Shown here: piece after piece, positions 36,238 to 45,379 of the stretch
How the letters are laid out: each line of letters begins with the position of its first letter
Numbering within the stretch: the stretch's first letter is position 1
NCBI GenBank assembly: GCA_023667095.1
Contig: JAMPAT010000005.1
Span: 62,001 to 126,000 of the forward strand
From: Bacteroidales bacterium
GTDB taxonomy: Bacteria; Bacteroidota; Bacteroidia; Bacteroidales; UBA932
DNA length: 64,000 nt
Reading direction: 5' to 3'
Notes under the pieces: model-generated
What the model was told of the DNA's origin: nothing
Databases searched by the model: none
What the model saw: the letters and a program-made list of their open reading frames with translations, nothing else
Position numbers and translations under genes: made by a program

Positions 36238-37716
36238 TTAGCGCGGCATTTCAGGAAGTTCCCATCCAGCGCGGTAGTTGTGCTTGATAAGCTCTGCAGC
36301 GAACTCCTGCGCATTGACAGGGTCTGTCCATGTCTTGTTGAATGTAGGGTGTCCGTCCTTGATTGAGAAACCGTCCTTGACAACTGAGCTGATTGTAGCA
36401 TCTGCAGGGATATTGGTGAACCTCATGTTCTCGCCGTCCCAGTCAAGCACCTGGTTGAGTCCCTGGAGCCTTACTGCGAGCACGCCCATTACGACCATTT
36501 CGTTGAACGGACCGGCCTCGCTGAAGTCTGAAGACGAGAGGACCCTGTATTCAGGAGATTCCTTGCAGGCACGTACCCAATCCTGCTGATGGTTTCCATT
36601 CGGAACTTCCCTGAGAACCTTAGGCGCGTCAGGGACACGTCCTGAAAGAAGGTAAGGCTCTGCACCATAGCATCCGTAGATAAGGGTATCCTTTGTTCCG
36701 TGCATGATTACACCGCCTCCCTGTATGTTGAGATCCTTTCCTGCAGGAAGGCCTTCAGGACGGTTTGGCTTGAGGCCACCGTCATACCAGTGCACCTCTA
36801 CCTCAGGCATGCCGACCTTAGGCATATTGTCCCTTGCAGGGAAAATCATCTTTACCATCTGTGCATTAGGGCATGACTCAGAAAGAAGGAGAGTCGAGCT
36901 TCCCTGGACTTTCGTAGGATATCCGAGATTGAGTGCCTTGAATGCGCCGTGGAGGATATGGCAGGCCATGTCTCCAAGGGCACCGGTACCGAAATCCCAC
37001 CATCCGCGGAAGTTCCACGGAGTGTAGATTGAATTGTACGGACGATACTGTGCAGGACCGATGAATGCATCCCAGTTCATTGTCGAAGGTATCTTCTCCT
37101 CCTTGCCCGGACGCTCCAGACCCTGAGGCCAGATCGGACGGTCAGTGAAAGCCTCCACCTTTGTAACCTCACCGATTTCACCGTTCCATACCCACTCGCA
37201 GATTTTCCTTACGCCTTCTCCGGAAGCACCCTGGTTACCCATCTGGGTAGCTACCTTGTGCTTTGCAGCAAGCTTGGTAAGGAGCCTTGATTCATATACG
37301 GAATGGGTCAGAGGTTTCTCGACATATACATGCTTGCCGGCAGCAATCGCCTCAGCCGCAATGATTGCATGTGTATGGTCAGCTGTTGCAATCATGACTG
37401 CATCCGCATCCTTGAGCATCTTGTCATACATCTTGCGGTAGTCGTTGAACTTCTGTGCTGACGGATAGCGTTTGAACACATGGTCAGCATATTTCCAGTC
37501 TACATCGCAGAGTCCGATGATATTCTCAGTCTCAAGTCCACGGAGCACTGATGCACCACGTCCACCGATTCCGACTCCGAGAATGTTGAGCTTGTCGCTC
37601 GGTGCAGCGGTATGGCCATGGACCTTACCGAGGATAGTGCTCGGGGCGATAGTCATACCCAGCGCAGCAGCCGTTCCGGTCTTGAGGAACGATCTTCTTG
37701 ACATGTCTTTTCCCAT
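36238..37716 (-). CDS. Tat-exported Gfo/Idh/MocA-family oxidoreductase
   Basis: A 492-residue NAD(P)-dependent sugar oxidoreductase. The N-terminus has an exact twin-arginine signal, SRRSFLKTG (residues 6-14), then a hydrophobic segment ending IAPSTILGK. The Rossmann domain starts near residue 42 (NILGVGIGGRGASVL), with CDVDW and VMIATADHTHAIIA, and the catalytic VEKPLTHS. The C-terminal half is the long Gfo/Idh form common in Bacteroidales (PIWPQG, GALGDMACHIL). Export in the folded state explains the Tat signal, as in glucose-fructose oxidoreductase, which carries tightly bound cofactor. It sits between tatA (35 bases upstream) and DUF1080. It is expected to make 3-keto glycosides in the periplasm. 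Confidence 0.95.
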   Translation of the reverse strand: MGKDMSRRSFLKTGTAAALGMTIAPSTILGKVHGHTAAPSDKLNILGVGIGGRGASVLRGLETENIIGLCDVDWKYADHVFKRYPSAQKFNDYRKMYDKMLKDADAVMIATADHTHAIIAAEAIAAGKHVYVEKPLTHSVYESRLLTKLAAKHKVATQMGNQGASGEGVRKICEWVWNGEIGEVTKVEAFTDRPIWPQGLERPGKEEKIPSTMNWDAFIGPAQYRPYNSIYTPWNFRGWWDFGTGALGDMACHILHGAFKALNLGYPTKVQGSSTLLLSESCPNAQMVKMIFPARDNMPKVGMPEVEVHWYDGGLKPNRPEGLPAGKDLNIQGGGVIMHGTKDTLIYGCYGAEPYLLSGRVPDAPKVLREVPNGNHQQDWVRACKESPEYRVLSSSDFSEAGPFNEMVVMGVLAVRLQGLNQVLDWDGENMRFTNIPADATISSVVKDGFSIKDGHPTFNKTWTDPVNAQEFAAELIKHNYRAGWELPEMPR

Positions 37717-37751
37717 AAAAGTTATTATTAAAGTGTTAATATTGTTTATTG

Positions 37752-37925
37752 TTATTCATTTATCTCCTTCTCAATCTCATTCATCCCGTCCTTGAAGCTC
37801 TTGACTCCCTTTCCGAGACCTTTCATGAGTTCAGGAATCTTCTTCCCTCCGAACAGGAGAAGGACTACCAGGGCGATGATTATTATTTCACCGGCACCGA
37901 TGTTAAAAAAAAGCAAAGAATTCAT
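37752..37925 (-). CDS. tatA: Twin-arginine translocase subunit TatA (57 aa)
   Basis: A short gene. From ATG 37925 it encodes 57 residues: a membrane helix beginning [19 protein letters not shown], the hinge [19 protein letters not shown], and an acidic amphipathic tail. Both the FGxxKIPE-type hinge and the LGKG pattern are diagnostic for TatA/E. TatA multimers form the pore for folded substrates. It is preceded by a cytosolic oxidoreductase (19-base gap) and followed after 35 bases by a gene whose product has a Tat signal, so channel and cargo are co-encoded. The length is at the short end of the family. Confidence 0.95.
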   Translation of the reverse strand: MNSLLFFNIGAGEIIIIALVVLLLFGGKKIPELMKGLGKGVKSFKDGMNEIEKEINE

Positions 37926-37944
37926 AATATTATGCAGTTAAAAG

Positions 37945-39021
37945 TTATTTTCTCGGTCTTGGAAGCAGGCCATATCCGTCAGTCATGTTCCTGCGCCTTT
38001 CCCTTATCGCCTCCAGTGTCTCATTGTCGCCTATCGAAGGCAAGGCATTCCCCTTTGCACTGTCAAGGAATTTCCATGCGTATGCAGAGGAGATTGCAGC
38101 ATCCTTGAGTTCAGGCAGGGAAGGATTCCGCACACCGGACACGACAGAATCGGCAAAAAGGTCGCAAAGGACATCAATATTCTTTCCTCCGAAAGGCTTC
38201 TCCACAATCTCTGTCCTTGTCACTCCCCTCATCTCCACAACGGCCTTCTTGAAGTCATGGGTCATCCGGACTATACCCTTTGTCCCGATTATGTCCACGT
38301 ATGAATTGTGTGTCTGGTCTTTCGAAAGCTGCCCGTACACGAATCCCTGGGTAATGTCATAGACGACACCGTTGTCAAATGTCCCGTGCACCTGGAGCCA
38401 CCACGGCTCCTTGTAGTCCCACATCCTGATGCCCTGGGCATTCCATGTCCTGTATTCCGCCCCAGCATACCACCTTGCAATGTCAACATAATGCATTCCG
38501 CAGTCATGGAAAGCCGGTCCCTCATATTCATGTCCCTCCCCCGGAGCCAGTCCCGGAGTCATGTGGCATATACGTATGACGGCAAGTTCACCGATCTCGC
38601 CTGAGGCGATGAACTCCTTCATTGCCTTATGGTACCATGAATTCCTTAGATAAAGGTTAACTGTCGAGATGACATCGGAATGCTCCATAAGGGCTACAAG
38701 CTCATTCTCCTCACCGACAGTGCCTGCTATAGGCTTCTCCGTGATGAAATGCTTTCCGGCTGCAATAGCCTTCTCTATCTGCCCCTTCCTGGAGTCCGCC
38801 AGGGCAAAAAGCCCCACGGCCTGTATTTCCGGGTCATTGAAAATAATGTCCTCTGACTCCACTACCTTCACTCCAGGGAACTTCCTCTCTGCCACCATAC
38901 GCGCTTCCGGGAAAATGTCGCATATATATACAATGTCCCATTTCCCGCTGTCGCGCATCTGGTTCAGATACATTTCTCCCATCCGCCCGAATCCGATTAC
39001 TCCTACCTTTATCCTGTCCAT
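37945..39021 (-). CDS. Cytosolic Gfo/Idh/MocA-family oxidoreductase
   Basis: A 358-residue NAD(P)-dependent enzyme starting at ATG 39021 (a GTG three codons upstream is possible). It has no signal peptide. The Rossmann motif is GVIGFGRMGEMY, followed by the acidic turn YICDIFPEA, VGLFALADSRK, and the catalytic ITEKPIAG; downstream HDCGMHYVDIARWY holds the His and Tyr of the active-site helix. It is the first gene of the Tat cluster, with a well-spaced candidate promoter. Because its partner oxidoreductase is exported, this one probably handles the imported keto sugar or reduces it back. Confidence 0.93.
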   Translation of the reverse strand: MDRIKVGVIGFGRMGEMYLNQMRDSGKWDIVYICDIFPEARMVAERKFPGVKVVESEDIIFNDPEIQAVGLFALADSRKGQIEKAIAAGKHFITEKPIAGTVGEENELVALMEHSDVISTVNLYLRNSWYHKAMKEFIASGEIGELAVIRICHMTPGLAPGEGHEYEGPAFHDCGMHYVDIARWYAGAEYRTWNAQGIRMWDYKEPWWLQVHGTFDNGVVYDITQGFVYGQLSKDQTHNSYVDIIGTKGIVRMTHDFKKAVVEMRGVTRTEIVEKPFGGKNIDVLCDLFADSVVSGVRNPSLPELKDAAISSAYAWKFLDSAKGNALPSIGDNETLEAIRERRRNMTDGYGLLPRPRK

Positions 39022-39057
39022 TTCTAACACTGTGTTTTGACTAAAAGTAAAATCATG

Positions 39058-39088
39058 TAAAGATACCGTTTTTTGCAGTAACAGGCAA
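39058..39088 (-). promoter_or_regulatory. Promoter candidate for the Tat/3-keto-sugar operon
   Basis: On the minus strand TTG (39088-39086) is 20 bases from TATCTTTA (39065-39058). The -7 box matches seven of eight TAnnTTTG positions, and this is the only site in the window with a correctly spaced TTG. The predicted transcript starts near 39050, about 30 bases before ATG 39021. Confidence 0.5.
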
Positions 39089-39115
39089 TCAATAGAATAC
39101 CGGTTTAAGACAATT

Positions 39116-41686
39116 TTAATGATTTTTATACAAATCTGTCATATTTTTATAACTGATTTCGGGTTCTGAGTCCATAAGCCTGCGGTAATCGGTGCACCAT
39201 TTGTCATAGACCTGCCTTGAAAGGCCCTTATGGCCGCGCCTGTAGAATATAGAGCATTTTACCCTGATTGCAAATTCATCAAGCCTGTCCTCACGGAGGA
39301 TACAGTCAGCAATCCCGAGCATATATCCGGAATTTGAAGAGACAGCAGGTTCGCGCGCAGCCTTCATCATGACACGTATAAGAAGTTCCGAATATTCAGA
39401 CTTGTAACTGTCAAGCCACTCATATTCATATCCTGAGAGCAAATTCCCCCTGACGGCAAGCCCCAATATGGCTGCAAGTGCACCTGGACCTACAGTATCA
39501 GCGTCATCGGCATCATGAAGGAGCTGCATCAGTTCAATATAGTCGCAACGTACATCTTCACCGAATGTCATCTTGAATATGTCATTGCTGAAGACAATCT
39601 GTATGTCACCGATTTCCTGGAGCACAACACGGAGTTTCCTCATGTTGACATTCCTGTTGTTTGAGGCGACTGACTTTTCCATACCGAACCAGAACACTTC
39701 ATTCAGTTCCTCCGCCGTAACGGCCTTACGGGAACCGCATGTCCTCATAAGGGCAAACAAGAAAAGGGAACGTAGCATCGGGCTCAATTTGGACGTCGCA
39801 TCATTTCCGTCCCTGTCATATATCTTCAGACCTCCAAGAAGAGAAATGTTATGCTCCATGCCATGCCCGTCGGCATATACCTCATCAGCAACAGGAACTG
39901 CCTGCAGCAATTCCTCTGACGATTCCGTCAATTCTGTCTTGACCGGTCCCATTACCGGATGCCGCCTCCTGTATATCAGGTAACCACAAGCCAGAGCCAC
40001 CAGCAGGACAAGGATTGCCAGTACCATACAGACGGCATGGAATTTCGGCTCCGGCACCTGCATGATTTCGTCCATAGAGACAGGAGGATATGCCAACGAA
40101 TAGACTTTCAAGTCATTGGCCCCGCTTATCCTGGTATTCAGCACTACTGCGTAGAACATGGAGCTGTCCCTGTTGAACACAAGCTCCACATATGAATCCA
40201 TATCGTGGAAATTGAAATTGACAGGGGAGGAATGATAGACAAGCCCATCCCCTTCAAGACTGCATGAGACAAGGTTCAATGATGATTTGAAACGGTTGTT
40301 GCTGAAGGCAAGCGCATACAGGTCGCCCTGCCTTCGGTCAAGGACCATTGATGAGGCAAATATCATCTGGCCTTCCGTCCATGAGAACGAGGCGATGCTG
40401 TCACATTGCCCGCTCCTGCAGTCTATCCTGAATATGTCATTCAATGCCCCCGGACATTCCTCCTGAAGTCCGGAGATGTTGCCAAATCCCCCGAGGACAA
40501 TCAGATTGCCGTCTCCGTCCGGGCACATGGCCCCGAAATATCGCGGATATACCTCATCAGCCAGGCTGACCACGGTACGCTCTGAGGTCACCAGGTCTAT
40601 TTCAGTAAAATCTGCATAATACCTGTGGTTACCGTACCCTCCGAATATATAGAGCCGGCCTGAAGACTGGTCGAGCCATTTACAATGACCTACAAGAGGC
40701 GGCCATGGCTCATCAAATGAACCTGTCCATGAAGATGTTGCAAAATCATAGAAAGCCAGTTCATTTCCATGCATGCTATAGCAGACAAGACAGTCTGCAT
40801 CACGGTCATACACCATCTGGTTGCCGGAATGCATTACAGGCTTGCCGGAAACTTTCACGGCATCTGTGACAGCTCCGTCTGCAAGGGAACATACAAACAA
40901 GGAATCCTCAGTTGCCACAAAGAGCCGGGAAGTCTCGCTGTCACACGCAATCAGAGGCGCTCCAGAAGTAACCCTCATTCCAAGGACATCCTTCCATTCG
41001 CAATGTGAATCTATGGCCCATACGCCATTGTAAACCTGTGCACGGCGTCCCTGCAGGAGGTCATATACTTCATTTTTATTGTGCTGAAAAAGCTGCCAAT
41101 GATACTTCGGGCCTTTCTCGTCAGAAAGGACAATCTCCCTTATGGAAACCGAAAGGACATCTGTCGTGTAGAACACTGGATGGTCATTCCATCCGAACCT
41201 TATGTCCACATTTCTCAAATCCGGGGCAGCGTCATCTATCTTTTCCTCCGTATCATCTATCGAGCACGACAGGCCAGCGGGTGAAACTGTGATGCAGACG
41301 TGATGCCACAATTTTCCGGAACCGGTTGGCAGGGCAGGGAAATCAATCTTTTCAACAACATGCTGTCCATTGGAAAACAAAAGGTTGAAATGCCCTGTCA
41401 CGGCATTGGAGACCAGGTCTATCGAACTGTTGCCAGCTATAATTCTGAACACATATCCATAGAGGGCATCCTCCCCATAGTCAAGGCGCATGTCAAAATC
41501 CATGGAAAAGCCTTTCCTGAAATTGAAATTACCGTCCGCAGAGAGATTCAGACCTGTACGTTCATCAAGGTTAAAGCCATGTGAGCGGAAAATAAGACCA
41601 TAGTCAACTTCATGGATATCTGCGGCAAAAGTCCGGCAGAAGCCGGACAAAAGGATGATATATAGCAATATATGTTTAAGCCTCAT
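39116..41686 (-). CDS. Membrane-spanning sensor-regulator: LamG-like, Kelch propeller, TM helix, SARP/BTAD-type DNA-binding region
   Basis: An 856-residue protein with signal peptide (to about 21). Residues 30-190 look like a LamG/concanavalin jelly-roll. Residues about 250-540 are a Kelch-type propeller (RLYIFGGYGNHR, NLIVLGGFGN, FNRDSSMFYAV repeats). A membrane helix lies at 551-573. The cytoplasmic part has a winged-helix block at about 633-712 (KLSPMLRSLFLFAL, VTAEELNEVFWFG, NNRNVNMRKLRVVLQEIG, FKMTFGEDVRCDYIELMQLL), then a helical BTAD-like domain (to about 840). No kinase or receiver domain is present, so it is a one-component sensor by inference. It is the last gene of the right-hand PUL and has its own promoter box. 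It may control the PUL or the Tat operon 94 bases downstream. Confidence 0.85.
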   Translation of the reverse strand: MRLKHILLYIILLSGFCRTFAADIHEVDYGLIFRSHGFNLDERTGLNLSADGNFNFRKGFSMDFDMRLDYGEDALYGYVFRIIAGNSSIDLVSNAVTGHFNLLFSNGQHVVEKIDFPALPTGSGKLWHHVCITVSPAGLSCSIDDTEEKIDDAAPDLRNVDIRFGWNDHPVFYTTDVLSVSIREIVLSDEKGPKYHWQLFQHNKNEVYDLLQGRRAQVYNGVWAIDSHCEWKDVLGMRVTSGAPLIACDSETSRLFVATEDSLFVCSLADGAVTDAVKVSGKPVMHSGNQMVYDRDADCLVCYSMHGNELAFYDFATSSWTGSFDEPWPPLVGHCKWLDQSSGRLYIFGGYGNHRYYADFTEIDLVTSERTVVSLADEVYPRYFGAMCPDGDGNLIVLGGFGNISGLQEECPGALNDIFRIDCRSGQCDSIASFSWTEGQMIFASSMVLDRRQGDLYALAFSNNRFKSSLNLVSCSLEGDGLVYHSSPVNFNFHDMDSYVELVFNRDSSMFYAVVLNTRISGANDLKVYSLAYPPVSMDEIMQVPEPKFHAVCMVLAILVLLVALACGYLIYRRRHPVMGPVKTELTESSEELLQAVPVADEVYADGHGMEHNISLLGGLKIYDRDGNDATSKLSPMLRSLFLFALMRTCGSRKAVTAEELNEVFWFGMEKSVASNNRNVNMRKLRVVLQEIGDIQIVFSNDIFKMTFGEDVRCDYIELMQLLHDADDADTVGPGALAAILGLAVRGNLLSGYEYEWLDSYKSEYSELLIRVMMKAAREPAVSSNSGYMLGIADCILREDRLDEFAIRVKCSIFYRRGHKGLSRQVYDKWCTDYRRLMDSEPEISYKNMTDLYKNH

Positions 41687-41757
41687 GGTTCAGAAGTGCT
41701 TGGAAACAGTTTTATATGCCTTCACTACATGCTTAAAGACAGGCCAGCTTCCAGATA

Positions 41758-41765
41758 CAAAAATA
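41758..41765 (-). promoter_or_regulatory. Candidate -7 box for the Kelch-BTAD regulator
   Basis: On the minus strand TATTTTTG matches TAnnTTTG fully, in the 90-base spacer 72 bases before the regulator ATG at 41686. It lets the regulator be made independently of the upstream PUL genes. No spaced -33 element was found. Confidence 0.4.
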
Positions 41766-41776
41766 GTGACTTTTTC

Positions 41777-42856
41777 TTACTTTATAACCTTGGCGGCAAT
41801 CATAAGTTCCTTGACTGGCGCAGACGGATCATTGGTCAATATCCTCAAAGTCCTGAACAGGGAGCCTTCCGGAAAATGACATGTATTGACAATGACATTG
41901 AACCCACGTGACGCACCGGCAGGAATCTCCATGCCTTTTCCCAACGTAATCTCCATTCCGTCCGGACAGAATACATCATGGATGACAAGAGGTGCATCCC
42001 CGTCATTCCTTATTGTATATGCGACATTCCTGGCCGGAGCGGCGGCTGACAATGTACCAAGATTGATGTATGTATTCCCGATGCGCATGACAGGTTTCGG
42101 AAAATCGGCATCCTGCGATGAAAAGTCATCCGTAACTGCAACACTTGTCCTGACCATGAGCACGGCCTCATTCCCATTGACAGAAATGGCCAAGGTGTCT
42201 GTAAAGAATCCTGGAGAGGCCTCCATTGCATCATAGACAAGGGTAATCTCACCTCTTTCACCAGGGCGGGAGATTTCAGGACAGGAAACAGAAAGCAGCC
42301 CGCTTTCACGGACAGTGGCCAGGCCCAATGAAACCGTCTCCCCGGAGACATTGGTGAAATGCAGTGACAATGATTTCCGATGTCCGGACTGCAGATTTGA
42401 GAAGTTGAAATCATTCTTGTCAACACGCAGGCCGCTGCCAACAGCTACAGGATATTCTTCATCAACAGTCTTCTTGCGAGGTATGAGGTCGACAGTGAAC
42501 GTCAGCTTGTCCTGGGCATTATTCCCTGTCACGACTGTGACGCCCTTGCTCTGCCGTCCGGAATAGCCATACGGATTGAATGTCACCTTTATTGTCCCTT
42601 TTCCGCCAGGTATTATCAGCCTTGACGACGCCATGCCCCTGGTACAGCTGCAAAGTGTACGTATCTGCGTTATCATTACCGTGTCATTGCTGACATTTGT
42701 GAAATGATATTCATGGACAAGTTCACCTCCATCTTCCTGGGCGGTGCCAAAGTCGAATGAAGTCCTGTCAAAACGTAGAGGTGAAACCTTGTCCTGCCCT
42801 CCACAAATCATGGAGAACAGGACAAAGTTCAATAAAAATGACATCAGCTGCCTCAT
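41777..42856 (-). CDS. DUF1573 domain protein, exported
   Basis: A 359-residue exported protein; ATG 42856 gives a signal peptide (MRQLMSFLLNFVLFSMICGG) and follows the previous stop by four bases. It contains two to three Ig-like repeats of the DUF1573 type: FGTAQEDGG, HFTNVSNDTVMI, LCSCTRGM and FNPYGYSGRQSKGVTVVTGN. A later repeat reads ISRPGERGEITLVYDAMEASPGF. The paired-Cys turn (CSC) is typical. DUF1573 proteins are envelope components in Bacteroidales with no firm biochemical role. Directly upstream are two L-domain-like lipoproteins and downstream the Kelch-BTAD regulator, so it belongs to that accessory module. Confidence 0.88.
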   Translation of the reverse strand: MRQLMSFLLNFVLFSMICGGQDKVSPLRFDRTSFDFGTAQEDGGELVHEYHFTNVSNDTVMITQIRTLCSCTRGMASSRLIIPGGKGTIKVTFNPYGYSGRQSKGVTVVTGNNAQDKLTFTVDLIPRKKTVDEEYPVAVGSGLRVDKNDFNFSNLQSGHRKSLSLHFTNVSGETVSLGLATVRESGLLSVSCPEISRPGERGEITLVYDAMEASPGFFTDTLAISVNGNEAVLMVRTSVAVTDDFSSQDADFPKPVMRIGNTYINLGTLSAAAPARNVAYTIRNDGDAPLVIHDVFCPDGMEITLGKGMEIPAGASRGFNVIVNTCHFPEGSLFRTLRILTNDPSAPVKELMIAAKVIK

Positions 42857-42860
42857 AGTG

Positions 42861-45305
42861 CTACTCGGAAAAGCCCTGCCCGCAAGGCTGCAGTTCATCA
42901 ACCTTATACTCCCAGTCCTGACCTGCTCCGGCACGTCCTATTGCTGTAATCGTAGCATCCGGAGACATTACTCCGTTTTCCTTGTAGCCCTTGAATATGC
43001 ACAGGCCGACCTTGTCCGTCCCGTAGTCATTTTCCGGAAGCCAGTCTCCGCTTCCCGCTGGCCTGATTACAACTACATTGCCTCCAAGTCTTGTCAGTTG
43101 ATGGAATCCAAGGAAATTCTCAAACAAAGGACAGCCTGTAATGACAAGGTCACCACCGATTTCCCTCAGGGTTGTACTCCTGAAATCCCAGAATGAGTTT
43201 ACATTTTCAATGATGAAGTCACCGCCGATTTTCTCTATTGCAGGGAAGAACCTTGAACCGAAACCTTTCGCCATGTCTGTAACCCTGATGCTTCCTCCGA
43301 CTTCGGTCAAGGTGGTGAAAGGATCCCAGTCTGTCGGGAACTGAGGACAGTTCTGCAGAATCACATCTCCTGTCAACTTCGTTGGGCGCAGGCCGTTAGG
43401 GTTAATATGGGCTGGTATGTTGCGCATTATTATCGAGCCTCGGATATCAATGTTTTCAAGACACTGGTCAGTACTCAGCCAGCCGTCATCGGTCATCAAT
43501 GACTCCATGGTCAAGGTTCCCCAAATAGTTGAAACCCTGTCATCTATACTTCTGAAGCCACCCTCTGTAATATCAGCTCCTGTGACATACAGGTCCTGTA
43601 CGATTTCCTTTTCAGGGCCTTTGCCGTCAATGAAGGCCTGAAGAGCGGCCATTCCATTGATTACATAGCTCCGTGGTGCATCCGGATTGCAGGACTGAAG
43701 GTCATCAACATTGATTTCATTTCCGGTAGAGCCAAGTTTCACTGCTACAGACGGGCTGATTACACCCATTTCCATATAATCCTTTATAAGGCAGTAGCCT
43801 ATGCAGTCTTCACCTTCAACCGGCCCATTTGACATAGGTATTGCAGCATTGTTGAAAATCACGACATTGCCTCCGATATGGAGAAGGTTTTCGAAGCCAT
43901 GCAGGCTCTTGAGATTCCTGTTGTCCTGGAGTACAAGGTCACCGCCAATACGTTCTACTGCCAGGCCGTTATTGAGACGCCATACACCGCCAATGCCGCT
44001 TATCTCAAAGTTTCCTCCCACATTCTTGAGACCCCGGAGCGTAAATCCATGCAGCTTTTCCAGGCCTCTAAGCACCAGGTTGCCTGAAATTTCCTCTATC
44101 ACATCAAGGCCTTCACCAAGAATCCAGTCATCCACGACAAGGCGTGGGCAATTGTCAAAGACAAGGTCACCGTCTACCTTTACGGTATTCCTGAAACCTT
44201 TAGGGTTGATTATATTCACTATATTCCTGAAGATGATACTTCCCTGGCAGTTACAAGACTCAATGATGTTGTTTGTATCAAGCCAGTCACTGTCATTGTC
44301 TGTCCCTATTCCGTCAAAGGTCAGGGTTCCGCGGACTTCGGAAATCCTTGTCCTCAATGCAGTCAGTTCTGTTGTCGTAATTCCGCGGCCTTTAAGCGTA
44401 AGGTCAAGGACAACTATCTTTTCTCCCTCAGGTACAGCAGCTACAAAAGCGTCTACATCTTCCTTGCTTTCGAGCGTCCAGCTTCTGTAGCCAGGCATCT
44501 CCCAGTCATTTTCAGCAATACTGAAATTGCCGAGGAACTTGTTGCCGTTCCTTTCAATTGTCACCTTGGAATTGGCTGTCTTTGTGCAGGTAGCTTCGGT
44601 CAAGGCATTGGCAAATGTGAGTGACAGGCCGTCATATTCTCCAGGAGCAACAACAAAATAATATTTCTGTCCTGCCTCAAACGTTCCTTCAAGCCTGACA
44701 GATGCGGATCCGGTGCAGGTCATGACAGGAGTGTCACCACTTGCATCAATTGCCGCTTCACCGGACATCATTGTCTTGCCGTCAAGACTTGACAGGGTTA
44801 CGGATGTGACACCTTCCGCCTCAACAGTGAAACCGACAATCGCACCGGCATTCCTGAAATACAGGTCATCTCCAGAGGTCTTTGCCACTGAAAGGTTTGC
44901 TCCTGGCATGAATGTCCCGGCAACAGCCTGCTGAACTGACGGGAGAGATGTCGTGATGATTGAACCGGACATCCGGGCATCTTCATTGTGTGGATATAAT
45001 GCAATATATGTATCGCTATGTGATGCAAGACCTTCAAATGTAGCTGTCCTGCCGTCATCCTGAAGATTGGTTGCTGTAAATTTGGTGTTGTCCTCCCCAG
45101 CAAAGACAGAGATTGCGTCCTTGTCGTTCCAGATTACCCTGTAGTCTGATGTAAGGGTTGTCTTTGTCGAGACACCGTTGTCGGCATAGCCTGTGAAGAC
45201 CTTTGGCACAAGGGCTTTTTCTGCTGGAGCCTCGATTTCCTTTGCACAGGCAGCCATTGCAGCAGCGGCAGCCGTATAAAGCAATATCTTATATGTTTTT
45301 TTCAT
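42861..45305 (-). CDS. Surface lipoprotein: fimbrillin-like N-terminus plus two L-domain-like modules (paralogue B)
   Basis: An 814-residue lipoprotein (type-II signal ending MAAC, Cys20). Residues about 35-260 resemble the fimbrillin/Mfa-like fold (DAISVFAGEDNTKFTA, YIALYPHNEDA, QKYYFVVAPGEYDGL). Two repeats follow (about 276-539 and 546-808), each of beta-helix-like rungs (GNLVLRGLEKL, IGGDLVLQDN, IGGNVVI), reminiscent of receptor-L-type leucine-rich solenoids. Each repeat ends in a cap with G-x-C and, 33-38 residues later, a second Cys (QSC, QPC). It lies 74 bases after its paralogue and 4 bases before the DUF1573 gene. A cell-surface binding role is inferred; I cannot name the ligand. Confidence 0.83.
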   Translation of the reverse strand: MKKTYKILLYTAAAAAMAACAKEIEAPAEKALVPKVFTGYADNGVSTKTTLTSDYRVIWNDKDAISVFAGEDNTKFTATNLQDDGRTATFEGLASHSDTYIALYPHNEDARMSGSIITTSLPSVQQAVAGTFMPGANLSVAKTSGDDLYFRNAGAIVGFTVEAEGVTSVTLSSLDGKTMMSGEAAIDASGDTPVMTCTGSASVRLEGTFEAGQKYYFVVAPGEYDGLSLTFANALTEATCTKTANSKVTIERNGNKFLGNFSIAENDWEMPGYRSWTLESKEDVDAFVAAVPEGEKIVVLDLTLKGRGITTTELTALRTRISEVRGTLTFDGIGTDNDSDWLDTNNIIESCNCQGSIIFRNIVNIINPKGFRNTVKVDGDLVFDNCPRLVVDDWILGEGLDVIEEISGNLVLRGLEKLHGFTLRGLKNVGGNFEISGIGGVWRLNNGLAVERIGGDLVLQDNRNLKSLHGFENLLHIGGNVVIFNNAAIPMSNGPVEGEDCIGYCLIKDYMEMGVISPSVAVKLGSTGNEINVDDLQSCNPDAPRSYVINGMAALQAFIDGKGPEKEIVQDLYVTGADITEGGFRSIDDRVSTIWGTLTMESLMTDDGWLSTDQCLENIDIRGSIIMRNIPAHINPNGLRPTKLTGDVILQNCPQFPTDWDPFTTLTEVGGSIRVTDMAKGFGSRFFPAIEKIGGDFIIENVNSFWDFRSTTLREIGGDLVITGCPLFENFLGFHQLTRLGGNVVVIRPAGSGDWLPENDYGTDKVGLCIFKGYKENGVMSPDATITAIGRAGAGQDWEYKVDELQPCGQGFSE

Positions 45306-45379
45306 GATTTTTCTTTTATAATGTTCTAATCCCAGATGTCATGCAAGTCCTCCTCATCGGAAAATTGTTCTATCCGCCT

